NCBI GenBank assembly: GCA_910587645.1
Contig: CAJUNA010000032.1
Coordinates: forward strand, 1 to 48,762
Reading direction: 5' to 3'
Length of the DNA stretch: 48,762 nt
DNA from: an uncultured Oscillospiraceae bacterium
GTDB taxonomy: Bacteria > Bacillota > Clostridia > Oscillospirales > Oscillospiraceae
The position numbers and the translations under genes were made by a program. Below the pieces are notes generated by a model, which was not told the origin of the DNA, made no database searches, and worked only from the letters and a program-made list of their open reading frames with translations. Shown in pieces: positions 31,090 through 39,432 of the stretch; the first letter of the stretch is position 1; each line of letters opens with the position of its first letter.

Positions 31090-31386
31090 ATGGCAAAAAT
31101 CAATGGCAACTATGAGGTCGTTTACATCATCGACCCCGCCCAGGGCGAGGAAGCTGTCGCCGCCACCGTTGAAAAGTTCAAGGCGCTGGCAGAAAAGCAC
31201 AGCTCCATCGTTGAGGTGGAGGAGTGGGGCAAGCGCCGTCTGGCCTACGCCATCGACTACAAAACCGAGGGCTACTATGTGCTGATGAGCTTCACCAGCG
31301 ACCCCGATTTCCCGAAGGAGCTGGATCGTGTGCTCGGCATTACCGATGGTATCCTGCGCTCCATGATCGTCTGCAAAGGCGAGTAA
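31090..31386 (+). CDS. rpsF: 30S ribosomal protein S6
   Basis: A 98-residue protein with the typical S6 pattern (YEVVYIIDPAQGEE, VEEWGKRRLAYAIDYKTEGYYVLMSF, LDRVLGITDGILRSMIV). The ATG at 31090 has AAAGGAGG 7 bp upstream. First gene of the conserved S6-SSB-S18 operon; the leader of about 80 nt could be the site of S6:S18 autoregulation. Confidence 0.98.
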   Translation: MAKINGNYEVVYIIDPAQGEEAVAATVEKFKALAEKHSSIVEVEEWGKRRLAYAIDYKTEGYYVLMSFTSDPDFPKELDRVLGITDGILRSMIVCKGE

Positions 31387-31398
31387 GGGGGATTCCAC

Positions 31399-31884
31399 AT
31401 GTTAAACCGCATTATCGTAATGGGCCGCCTGGTTCGGGATCCGGAGCTGCGGACTACCCAGTCCGGCGTGTCTGTTACCAGCTTTACCCTGGCCGTGGAT
31501 CGGGACTTCAAAAGCCGGGACTCCGGTGAGAAAAGTACCGATTTTATCGATGTGGTGGCCTGGCGGCAGACGGCTGAGTTCGTCTGCAAATATTTCGCAA
31601 AGGGCCGTATGGCTATCGCGGAGGGCCGCCTGCAAATCCGGGATTGGAAAGACCGGGATGGAAACAACCGCCGCAGCGCCGAGGTTGTGGCCGATAACGT
31701 CTACTTCGGCGACAGCAAACGGGATAGTGCCGGCGATGGCTACGGCAGCCCCCCGCCTTACGGCGTTGCCGCTTCCCAGGCCCCCTCTTATGGCGGGGGA
31801 TACGGCGGCGGCTATGGCGCTCCCGCTCCCGAGCCTTCCGGCTTTGCGGAGATCGATGACCAGGATGGCGACCTGCCCTTCTGA
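31399..31884 (+). CDS. ssb: Single-stranded DNA-binding protein
   Basis: A 161-residue SSB with an OB fold (NRIIVMGRLVRDPELRTTQSG; STDFIDVVAWRQTAEFVCKYFAKGRMAIAEGRLQ), a Gly/Pro/Tyr-rich linker (residues about 115-148) and the acidic tip DDQDGDLPF that recruits replication and repair partners. Between rpsF and rpsR, as in most Firmicutes. Confidence 0.98.
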   Translation: MLNRIIVMGRLVRDPELRTTQSGVSVTSFTLAVDRDFKSRDSGEKSTDFIDVVAWRQTAEFVCKYFAKGRMAIAEGRLQIRDWKDRDGNNRRSAEVVADNVYFGDSKRDSAGDGYGSPPPYGVAASQAPSYGGGYGGGYGAPAPEPSGFAEIDDQDGDLPF

Positions 31885-31992
31885 GCAGGCCGTACGTTCT
31901 CGTTTTGAAACTTCCATCCGGCGGAAGCCAGATGAACCTGAATTTCCGGCCGCGTCCTGGTGGCGCGGTACTCTGACAGGAGGTAAATGACT

Positions 31993-32247
31993 ATGCCTAT
32001 GGATCGTGAAAACCGGCCCGCCCGCCCCGGCGCTCCCCGCAAGCGGAGAAAAGTCTGCCAGTTCTGCGTGGATAAGTGCGAGTATATCGATTACAAGGAT
32101 GCCGCTAAGCTGCGCCGGTTCATTTCCGAGCGTTCCAAGATTCTGCCCCGCAGAACCACCGGCACCTGCGCTATGCATCAGCGCCAGCTCACCGAGGCCA
32201 TCAAACGCGCCCGCCAGATTGCGCTGCTGCCCTACGTGACAGAGTAA
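31993..32247 (+). CDS. rpsR: 30S ribosomal protein S18
   Basis: An 84-residue S18 with KVCQFCVDKCEYIDYKDAAKLRRFISERSKILPRR and TGTCAMHQRQLTEAIKRARQIALLPY. It keeps four cysteines (C..C..C and C), the zinc-binding type. The ATG at 31993 is preferred to that at 31987 because AGGAGGT is 8 bp upstream of it. Confidence 0.97.
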   Translation: MPMDRENRPARPGAPRKRRKVCQFCVDKCEYIDYKDAAKLRRFISERSKILPRRTTGTCAMHQRQLTEAIKRARQIALLPYVTE

Positions 32248-32256
32248 TGCAATAAC

Positions 32257-32291
32257 CAAAACGCCCTCAGCTAAACGCTGAGGGCGTTTTT
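32257..32291 (+). terminator. Terminator of rpsF-ssb-rpsR
   Basis: Arms AAAACGCCCTCAG and complement with a short loop, then TTTTTT. Confidence 0.92.
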
Positions 32292-32301
32292 TGATTCCAA
32301 T

Positions 32302-32337
32302 AAGGAGAAGCACGGGCTGGCACCCGTGCTTCTCCTT
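32302..32337. terminator. Terminator of the macB-like gene
   Basis: A 15-bp stem (AAGGAGAAGCACGGG and complement) with a 6-nt loop; on the minus strand it follows the ABC gene by 16 bp. T-runs occur on the plus side, so it may work from both sides. Confidence 0.75.
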
Positions 32338-32353
32338 ATTTTGTTTTGGGAAG

Positions 32354-35344
32354 CTACTCTGTGCGCAGGGCCACTACTGGATCTTTCTTGGCAGCAACGC
32401 GGGAGGGGATCAGGCCCGCGATGATGGTCAGCAGGGCGCTGATGGCCACCAGGATAACCGCGCCTTGGATGGGCAGCGCCGCCTTCAAGCCGATGATGCC
32501 GGTGAAGTGCAGCAGGATGGCGTTGATGGGGAGGATCAACAGCAGCGTTACCCCTATGCCGATCAGGCCTGCGCCCAGACCCACAATCAGCGTCTCCGCG
32601 TTGAATACGCGGCTTACGTCCCGTTTGGACGCGCCTACGGCGCGGAGGATGCCGATTTCCTTCGTCCGTTCCAGGACGGAAATATACGTGATAATGCCGA
32701 TCATAATAGACGACACCACCAGGGAGATGGACACAAAGGCAATCAGCAGGTAGCTTATGCCGCTGATGATGTCCGTTACCGAGCTCATAAGCAGCGCCAC
32801 GTAGTCCGTGTAGGAGATTTCATCCTCGCTGTCCGTAACGGTGGCGTTGTAGCTGGAAATCTTCCCTGCAATGATATCCTTGTCTGCGAAAGTGGACGCA
32901 TAGATATTGATGGAAGCGGGGCTTTCCAGATCCACATAGCCCAGCAGATCCATGTTGTCCTCATAGGTGGAATCGGACTTTGTCGGGGGCATGTAGTTGT
33001 CGTAGAGGTAGACAAACTGTTCCGTGTCCAGCAGCGGCCCCGCAATGGCGGAAGCCTCTGTCCAGGCAATCGCCGCGTCCAATTGGGCGGCAAGCTGGTC
33101 CTGGCTCATGGCTCCCATCTGGGCCTGGACGCCCTGGGCGTACTGCTCCCGGACCTGTCCGGCAATGGCTTCCTCAAAGCGGGCGAACAGGATCTCATCA
33201 TCCATATCCGCGATATAGCCGGAAACCGTCTCCTGATCCACGCCCATTTCACCAGCGTACTGTTGGGTGATAGCATCCTCGATGGCTTCCCGGGTTATCC
33301 CCTCCATCTGCTGGCCCACCACGCCATCTACATACTCCTCGCTGGGCTGGCTCATAACGTCCAGATACGCCCCAGCCTTCTCCACGGCCGTCAGGCCCGC
33401 CAGGTATTCCTTAATATCCCGCTCTTTTTCCCAGTCCGCAGGCTCCACATCGTCCTCGCTGGGGAAGGGGAGGGCGCTGATAACATCCGTCTCCTTGTCC
33501 GCCATCTGCTCCTTGACGATGTCCATGGATTCTGTCGTCTCTATGGCGTAGGTGGTCAGGGCGCTGGTATAGCCAATCGCCCCTGTTACCATCCCGGCGG
33601 TGGAGTCCTCGCTGGGACGGGCGATGCCGACCACTTTCAGCTTCGTGCCGATGTCTTCGCTGTTGTATAGGAAGTCCATTCCCGTTTCTGTGGCGGACAT
33701 GTCTACATAGGTGCCGGTGGACGCTTCGCGCTGGTATTTCTCGGCAGGCAGGAGAAGCTTAAAGTCCATCCCGCACAGCTCCTCATACGTCCAGCTCCTC
33801 TCCTCCATCTCCACGCTCTCGCCGTTCATGGCGGAGGTCATGCTCTCCGTCATGTGCTCCGAGGACATCAGGCCCAGGGCGTAGAGCATCAGGTCGGAAA
33901 TCTCATTATTCCGGTCTACGAACAAAATCACTTCATCATAGTTTTCCGGCCATTTGCCGTAAAGCAGGTCATATTGGCTCTTGACCTGCTCGCCAACGGC
34001 TTCGCCGCTGTTTCCAGGCAGAAGCTCCTCCCAGACATCCATCCGGTCGTACATCCCGCCCATGGCGGAGAAATAGGAGGTGTAGTCCCCGCCGTACATC
34101 GCCGTCATGGCCTCCTGCATCAGCGTGATGATATCGCTTTTAACAATGGCTTCGTCCTCGTCCTGGGTGTAGATGTCAAAGTTGAAATCATAGCCGTATT
34201 GGACGGTGGCCATATCTGTAATCCCGCCGCCGCCTTGATCCAGGTAGGTCTTGAATGCTTCCAGGTTATTTGTCTGAACTTCCGCATCGATCATGGAGTT
34301 GAGCATATCGTACATGACCGTAGAGGAGTAGACCTTATCCCGGTCATGGCCGTCCTCCCCGCCGCCCCGGTGGGCGCCCATGAGGGAGACCATCAAGTCC
34401 GACATGTCCGTACTCTCCGCCAAAATAGTGATGGGGTAGCTGGAGAGGGTTTCCTCCTGGACTTGGTTGATGTAGCTGTTAATGCCCGTTGACAGGGATA
34501 AAATCAGGGCAATGCCGATGATGCCGATAGAACCGGCAAAGCTGGTCAGCAGCGTCCGGCCTTTCTTGGTCATCAGGTTGTTCATGGACAGGGAAAAGGC
34601 CGTGAGGAAGCTCATGGAGGGCTTTTTCTGACGTTTTGTATCCTGGGCGGGTTTCTCGGGCTGGCTGTCGAAGGGGGCGGTGTCGTCTACTACCCGGCCG
34701 TCTAAGAGACGGATGGTGCGGGTGGCGTATTTATCCGCAAGCTCCGGGTTGTGGGTGACCATGATGACCAGCTTTTCCTGGGCGATCTCCGCCAGCAAGT
34801 CCATGACTTGGACGCTGGTCTCGCTGTCCAGCGCGCCGGTGGGTTCGTCCGCCAGGAGGATATCCGGGTCGTTTACCAGGGCGCGGGCTATGGCTACCCG
34901 CTGCATTTGGCCGCCGGAGAGCTGGTTGGGCCGTTTTTTCATCTGGTCTCCCAGGCCTACCTTTTCCAGCGCCACGGACGCGCGGCGGCGGCGTTCCGCT
35001 TTGCCAACGCCGGAAAGTGTCAGGGCCAATTCTACGTTGGCCAGGACGCTTTGGTGGGGAATCAAATTGTAGCTCTGGAAGACAAATCCGATAGAATGGT
35101 TGCGGTAAGCGTCCCAGTCGATATCCTTAAATTCCTTGGTCGAACGGCCGTTGATGATTAAATCGCCGCTGGTATATTGATCCAGCCCGCCAACGATGTT
35201 CAGAAGCGTGGTCTTGCCGCAGCCGGAATGGCCCAGGATCGCGACAAATTCATTTTCACGGAAGCTCAGGCTTACGCCCCGCAGGGCGGTGACATTTTCT
35301 CCGGCGGTCTCGTAGACCTTGACGATGTTGTCTAGTTTCAGCAT
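32354..35344 (-). CDS. MacB-like ABC transporter, ATPase-permease fusion
   Basis: A 996-residue protein with an N-terminal ABC ATPase (Walker A GHSGCGKTT near residue 40, signature QLSGGQMQRVAIARALVNDP, Walker B ILLADEPTGALD), a first membrane segment near 265-285, a very large extracytoplasmic domain (about 290-850), and a C-terminal FtsX-like domain with three membrane segments (SYLLIAFVSISLVVSSIMIG, VGLGAGLIGIGVTLLLIL and the last near 970). MacB-type transporters drive extracytoplasmic work such as extrusion of peptides, not classical membrane transport. The start lies inside the end of the TetR gene, so both are coexpressed under its control. Confidence 0.95.
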   Translation of the reverse strand: MLKLDNIVKVYETAGENVTALRGVSLSFRENEFVAILGHSGCGKTTLLNIVGGLDQYTSGDLIINGRSTKEFKDIDWDAYRNHSIGFVFQSYNLIPHQSVLANVELALTLSGVGKAERRRRASVALEKVGLGDQMKKRPNQLSGGQMQRVAIARALVNDPDILLADEPTGALDSETSVQVMDLLAEIAQEKLVIMVTHNPELADKYATRTIRLLDGRVVDDTAPFDSQPEKPAQDTKRQKKPSMSFLTAFSLSMNNLMTKKGRTLLTSFAGSIGIIGIALILSLSTGINSYINQVQEETLSSYPITILAESTDMSDLMVSLMGAHRGGGEDGHDRDKVYSSTVMYDMLNSMIDAEVQTNNLEAFKTYLDQGGGGITDMATVQYGYDFNFDIYTQDEDEAIVKSDIITLMQEAMTAMYGGDYTSYFSAMGGMYDRMDVWEELLPGNSGEAVGEQVKSQYDLLYGKWPENYDEVILFVDRNNEISDLMLYALGLMSSEHMTESMTSAMNGESVEMEERSWTYEELCGMDFKLLLPAEKYQREASTGTYVDMSATETGMDFLYNSEDIGTKLKVVGIARPSEDSTAGMVTGAIGYTSALTTYAIETTESMDIVKEQMADKETDVISALPFPSEDDVEPADWEKERDIKEYLAGLTAVEKAGAYLDVMSQPSEEYVDGVVGQQMEGITREAIEDAITQQYAGEMGVDQETVSGYIADMDDEILFARFEEAIAGQVREQYAQGVQAQMGAMSQDQLAAQLDAAIAWTEASAIAGPLLDTEQFVYLYDNYMPPTKSDSTYEDNMDLLGYVDLESPASINIYASTFADKDIIAGKISSYNATVTDSEDEISYTDYVALLMSSVTDIISGISYLLIAFVSISLVVSSIMIGIITYISVLERTKEIGILRAVGASKRDVSRVFNAETLIVGLGAGLIGIGVTLLLILPINAILLHFTGIIGLKAALPIQGAVILVAISALLTIIAGLIPSRVAAKKDPVVALRTE

Positions 35345-35949
35345 AGTTCCTCCTTGTTTTCCGCCCCCCGGCGGATGATGGCGGTTTTAAGCGCCAAGCG
35401 GCGGCGGCTTTCTTCTGGGGACAGCTTGCCGCATACGGCGGCCATCAGGGAATGTCCTACAGAGGAGAGCAGCAGGTCCAAAAGGGCCAGGCGGTCGTCC
35501 TGCTCTGCCAGGATTAGGCCGCTCCAATCCGTGCGCTCTATGGTCAGCCGGATGATGTCCGGCAGGTTAAGCAGTTGGCCTACATCCATGCCTGCGTTTT
35601 GCCGCAGGATGTTAAGGAAAATAGAAAAATCATCCCGGTATTTTACAATGTCGGCAAAAATCAGATCGAACAAGGTCAGCGGCAATTCCAGCGGCCTGCC
35701 CCCGCATTGGGCCAGGCTTTTTAAAATGGTTGCTTCCAACTGTTTGTCATAACTGTGTAGGATATACAGGAACAGGTCTGTTTTATCGGTGAAGTATTGA
35801 TAAAAGCTGCCGCGGGGGATTTCTGCGGATTGAATGATCCTGTTGATGGAGACTTCGCTGTGGGGCTTGCGGGCGAACTCCATGGCGGCGGCATTCAGCA
35901 GCTTTTCCCGCTTTGGCGGGGGAAGGTTAAAGAATGTGGCAGTTGGCAT
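35338..35949 (-). CDS. TetR-family transcriptional regulator
   Basis: A 203-residue repressor. The N-terminal HTH is KREKLLNAAAMEFARKPHSEVSINRIIQSAEIPRGSFYQYFTDKTDLF; the rest is the helical ligand-binding and dimer domain. Its 3' end overlaps the macB-like gene by 7 bp. A palindrome lying in the promoter makes autorepression of the pair likely. The inducing molecule is unknown. Confidence 0.94.
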   Translation of the reverse strand: MPTATFFNLPPPKREKLLNAAAMEFARKPHSEVSINRIIQSAEIPRGSFYQYFTDKTDLFLYILHSYDKQLEATILKSLAQCGGRPLELPLTLFDLIFADIVKYRDDFSIFLNILRQNAGMDVGQLLNLPDIIRLTIERTDWSGLILAEQDDRLALLDLLLSSVGHSLMAAVCGKLSPEESRRRLALKTAIIRRGAENKEELC

Positions 35950-35984
35950 GGCTGGTTTCTCCTGTTTCAGTTTGGCTGGCGATT

Positions 35985-36013
35985 ATATTACATGACAGGT
36001 TGTCACATGTCAA
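35985..36013 (-). promoter_or_regulatory. TetR-macB promoter with operator in the spacer
   Basis: On the minus strand TTGACA (36008-36013) and TAATAT (35985-35990) are 17 bp apart. The spacer carries TGACA-GGT-TGTCA (35993-36005), an inverted repeat suited to a TetR dimer. Confidence 0.75.
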
Positions 36014-36135
36014 GGGGGATTTCCACATTTTACATACTGTTCATCATTTGCGTCCCGCCCTCCCCAAAAATCGCCGCCCCCTGGATTTTTGTAAATCTAT
36101 ATGGTAAACTGAGAAAAAACGGTTAAGGAGCCGCT

Positions 36136-36834
36136 ATGAAATATCAATTTGCCATCTGCGACGACCGCGCGGAGGACAGCCGCCTGATCGCCCGGTTAGC
36201 CGCCCAATGGGGCGGCATCGCCAACGCGGAAATCGAATTGGAATCCTTCCCCTCGGCGGAAGCCTTCCTTTTCCGCTATCAGGAAAAAAAGGACTTCGAT
36301 GTACTCCTGCTGGACATCGAAATGGCCGGCATGGACGGTGTGGAATTGGCGAAAACCATCCGCAGGGACAACGATGCCGTGCAGATTATTTTTGTCACCG
36401 GTTACGCCGACTACATCGCCCAGGGCTATGAGGTTGCCGCCCTCCACTACCTTATGAAGCCCGTAAAACCAGAAAAATTCTTCGAGGTACTCTCCCGGGC
36501 CGTCAGCCGCCTGGCGCGGAACGAGCCGTTCCTGACCCTGGAGCTGCCTGGGGAGACGCTCCGCGTCCCCCTGCCGGAAATCCGCTACCTGGATGTGCGG
36601 CAGAACTACGTCACCGTCCACGCCAAAGGGGACTACACCGTGAAACGCCCCCTGGCGGAGCTGGAAGCATCCCTGGACCGCCGGTTCTACCGGCTGGGGC
36701 GTTCCTGCATTGTGAATCTGACCTATATCCGCCGCGCCGCCAAACAGGAGGTCGAGCTAACCTCCGGCGAGCGGCTTCCCCTGCCCCGGGGGCAGTACGA
36801 AAAACTCAACCGCGCCATTATTTCCCAGATTTGA
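36136..36834 (+). CDS. LytTR-family response regulator
   Basis: A 232-residue AgrA/VirR-type regulator. The receiver domain has the early acidic residues (ICDDRAED), the phospho-acceptor Asp in VLLLDIEMAGMDG (about residue 59) and Lys in YLMKPVKPE. The C-terminal LytTR domain runs from about 130 (LPEIRYLDVRQNYVTVHAKGD; FYRLGRSCIVNLTYIRR). This class binds pairs of direct repeats about 21 bp apart, and such a pair lies upstream of the ABC genes that follow. The kinase gene begins 11 bp downstream. Confidence 0.95.
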   Translation: MKYQFAICDDRAEDSRLIARLAAQWGGIANAEIELESFPSAEAFLFRYQEKKDFDVLLLDIEMAGMDGVELAKTIRRDNDAVQIIFVTGYADYIAQGYEVAALHYLMKPVKPEKFFEVLSRAVSRLARNEPFLTLELPGETLRVPLPEIRYLDVRQNYVTVHAKGDYTVKRPLAELEASLDRRFYRLGRSCIVNLTYIRRAAKQEVELTSGERLPLPRGQYEKLNRAIISQI

Positions 36835-36845
36835 GGAGGTGTCCC

Positions 36846-37514
36846 ATGGCGCTCTTTGACAAGATGATCGACAAGCGCATCGCCGCCTACCAGCGGGAGC
36901 TGATCGAAATTCACTATGCCGAGGTGGAAAACATGTACCGCCAGATGCGCGGCTGGCGGCACGATTACCGCAGCCATATCCAGGCCATGAAGGCCCATGC
37001 CGCCGAAGGGGACTGGAACGCCGTTGTTGCGTACCTCGATATGCTGGAAACTGATTTAACAACGATGGAGACTGTGGTCAAAACAGGGAACGCTATGGCG
37101 GACGCGATCCTGAACAGTAAGATTTCCTTGGCGCGGTCTAAGCGCATCGCCGTGCAGGCCGATGCCAGCATTCCCGTGACGCTGCAAATATCGGAGCTGG
37201 ATTTATGCGTCATTCTAGGGAATTTGTTCGATAATGCAATCGAAGCCAGTCTCGCGCTGCCGGAAGAAAGCCGGCTTATCCGCGTCTATATTGATATGAA
37301 GGGAACCCAGCTTTATATCTCCTTTACCAATTTTACCGCCGGGGGGAAACAGGAAAAATGGGGAACCCTGTTCCGCTCCGCGAAGGGAGAGGGCCACGGG
37401 TTCGGCTTGGTGCGGATTGACGCCATCATTGACCGGCTAGGTGGATTCCTGACGCGGGCCAGCGAGGAAGGGGCGTTTACAACGGAAATCCTCCTGCCCC
37501 AGGGGAAGATCTGA
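36846..37514 (+). CDS. GHKL-type sensor histidine kinase without sensor domain
   Basis: A 222-residue kinase with the phospho-acceptor block RQMRGWRHDYRSHIQAMKAH (His about residue 42) and a GHKL ATPase domain (DLCVILGNLFDNAIEAS, GHGFGLVRIDAIIDRLGG). There is no membrane segment and no N-terminal sensor domain, in contrast to AgrC-type kinases of about 430 residues. It is either a naturally short cytosolic form that needs a partner, or the product of loss of the sensor part. GAGGAGG lies before the ATG at 36846. Confidence 0.9.
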   Translation: MALFDKMIDKRIAAYQRELIEIHYAEVENMYRQMRGWRHDYRSHIQAMKAHAAEGDWNAVVAYLDMLETDLTTMETVVKTGNAMADAILNSKISLARSKRIAVQADASIPVTLQISELDLCVILGNLFDNAIEASLALPEESRLIRVYIDMKGTQLYISFTNFTAGGKQEKWGTLFRSAKGEGHGFGLVRIDAIIDRLGGFLTRASEEGAFTTEILLPQGKI

Positions 37515-37547
37515 CAATTCGTCCCCCAAAAGCAGCAATTCGTCCCC
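37515..37547 (+). promoter_or_regulatory. LytTR-type operator: two direct repeats
   Basis: CAATTCGTCCCC occurs exactly twice, at 37515-37526 and 37536-37547, 21 bp centre to centre, two helical turns, which is the typical LytTR binding layout. An extended -10 (TGC-TATGCT, -10 at 37576-37581) follows 28 bp later, just before the first ABC gene. Confidence 0.8.
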
Positions 37548-37599
37548 GGATTCACACAGGCGGGGCCTTTTGTGCTATGCTCGGCGCGAGGTGAAAAAA

Positions 37600-39432
37600 A
37601 TGAAACTTGGCAAGCAAAAATCTTTCAATATGGCGCAAAACTGCGGGTTTATGATTGCTCGGGCTTGGCGGCTGAACCGGAATATCGTCCTTGGAGGCGC
37701 CGCGCTCATCTTCTGTACCGTGGGGAGCAGCCTGCTGGAACTGTTTGTGGTGCCCGCTGTGCTGGAAAGCGTTGGGCGGGGCGTCAGGCCGGGGGAACTG
37801 GCAGGGATGATTGTACTCTTTGCCCTGGCCATAGCGGCAGTCCGCGCGGTAAAGTCTTACTTCCAGGCGGAGTTTCCCGCCAGGGGTGGGCATATCCGAG
37901 GCACCATCGCGTCGGATATCCACCTGGCCTTCGCGCGAACCTCCTACCCCCATACGGAGGACCCGGCGTACATCAAGCGGCATGAAAAGGCGCAGGAATG
38001 CACCAACAGCAGTTGGAGTTCGGGACAGCAAATCTATGAGACGATGCAGGCGGTGGCGGCAAATCTGATTTGCTTTGCCATCTATCTGGCGCTGCTGGCA
38101 AATGTAGGGATCGGGGTAGCCCTGCTGTCCGCCGCGCTGACGGCGGCGGGGTATTTTATGGGGAACCGGTTCCGTAACTGGCAGCATGCACATAAGGAGG
38201 AAAAAGGGGGCATTTATCACAAGCTGCGATACGTGATCGACCGGAGCAAGGATATTACCCTGGCCAAGGACATCCGCATTTTCGGCCTGGCCCCATGGCT
38301 GAAGTCCCTGTACGGGCAGTACCGGGCGGAGCTTCAGGATTACCTGCGCCGCCTGACCGCCGTGGCCCTCCGGGAGGACATGCTCAATGTACTGCTGGCG
38401 CTGCTGCGCAACGGGGCGGCCTACGGCTGGCTCGTCTGGCTGGCGGTCCACGGGGAGCTGTCAGCGGCAGAATTCGTACTGTATTTTACCGCCGTCAGCG
38501 GATTTACCCAGTGGGTGGCCGGCCTGTTTTCCGGGTTCGCGGAGCTGCATAAGCAGAGCTTGGAAATCGCCGCTTTCCGGGAATTTATGGCGGAACCGGA
38601 AATCTTCCGGTTTGATGACGGCAAGCCCTTGCCTGTGAAGCCGGATCACCTATACCAGTTGGCGCTACGGGATGTAAGCTTCCGGTACCCCGGCGCGGAC
38701 CACGATACCCTCTCCCATGTTAATCTCACCATCCGTCCCGGGGAAAAGCTGGCCATTGTGGGACGCAACGGCGCGGGAAAAACCACCCTCATCAAGCTGC
38801 TGTGCGGCCTTTACGACCCTACAGAGGGGCAGGTGCTCCTGGACGGGGAGGACATCCGGCAGTTTAACCGCAGGGATTACTACAAGCACTTCGCCGCCGT
38901 GTTCCAAAGCTTTTCCGTTATGGCCGGAACCGTGGCCGAAAATGTGGCCCAAGTGGATAAAAATACCGGAAAAATTGATATGCCGAAGGTTTGGGACTGC
39001 TTGGAAAAGGCCGGGATGGCGGAGAAGGTGCGGTCTATGCCGAAGGGGGAGGACACCATGCTGGACCGGAACGTCTATCTGGACGCCCAGGACCTCTCCG
39101 GCGGGCAGATGCAGCGGCTGATGCTGGCGAGGGCGTTGTATAAAAACGCGCCGCTGGTGATGCTGGACGAGCCAACCGCCGCGCTGGACCCTCTGGCGGA
39201 GCGGGATATGTACCAGAAATATAACAGCCTGACTGGGCAGCGCACCAGCGTGTATATCAGCCACCGGCTGGCGTCCACACGCTTCTGCGACCGGGTGCTG
39301 CTGCTGGACGGCGGCGGCATCGCCGAGGAGGGGACCCATGAGAGCCTGCTGGCCCTGGGCGGACAGTATGCGTACCTGTTCCATATCCAGAGCAAATATT
39401 ATCAGGAAGGAGCGGTGGAAGATGTCCAGTAA
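37600..39432 (+). CDS. ABC exporter half-transporter, first of a pair
   Basis: A 610-residue protein with a six-helix exporter membrane domain (residues about 30-330) and a C-terminal ATPase (Walker A GRNGAGKTT, signature DLSGGQMQRLMLARALYKN, Walker B LVMLDEPTAALD, H-loop YISHRLAST). All catalytic motifs are of consensus form. It has no C39 peptidase domain, so it does not itself cleave a leader peptide. GAGGTG is 7 bp before the ATG at 37600. The end overlaps the second ABC gene by 11 bp, so the pair probably forms a heterodimer. Confidence 0.94.
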   Translation: MKLGKQKSFNMAQNCGFMIARAWRLNRNIVLGGAALIFCTVGSSLLELFVVPAVLESVGRGVRPGELAGMIVLFALAIAAVRAVKSYFQAEFPARGGHIRGTIASDIHLAFARTSYPHTEDPAYIKRHEKAQECTNSSWSSGQQIYETMQAVAANLICFAIYLALLANVGIGVALLSAALTAAGYFMGNRFRNWQHAHKEEKGGIYHKLRYVIDRSKDITLAKDIRIFGLAPWLKSLYGQYRAELQDYLRRLTAVALREDMLNVLLALLRNGAAYGWLVWLAVHGELSAAEFVLYFTAVSGFTQWVAGLFSGFAELHKQSLEIAAFREFMAEPEIFRFDDGKPLPVKPDHLYQLALRDVSFRYPGADHDTLSHVNLTIRPGEKLAIVGRNGAGKTTLIKLLCGLYDPTEGQVLLDGEDIRQFNRRDYYKHFAAVFQSFSVMAGTVAENVAQVDKNTGKIDMPKVWDCLEKAGMAEKVRSMPKGEDTMLDRNVYLDAQDLSGGQMQRLMLARALYKNAPLVMLDEPTAALDPLAERDMYQKYNSLTGQRTSVYISHRLASTRFCDRVLLLDGGGIAEEGTHESLLALGGQYAYLFHIQSKYYQEGAVEDVQ

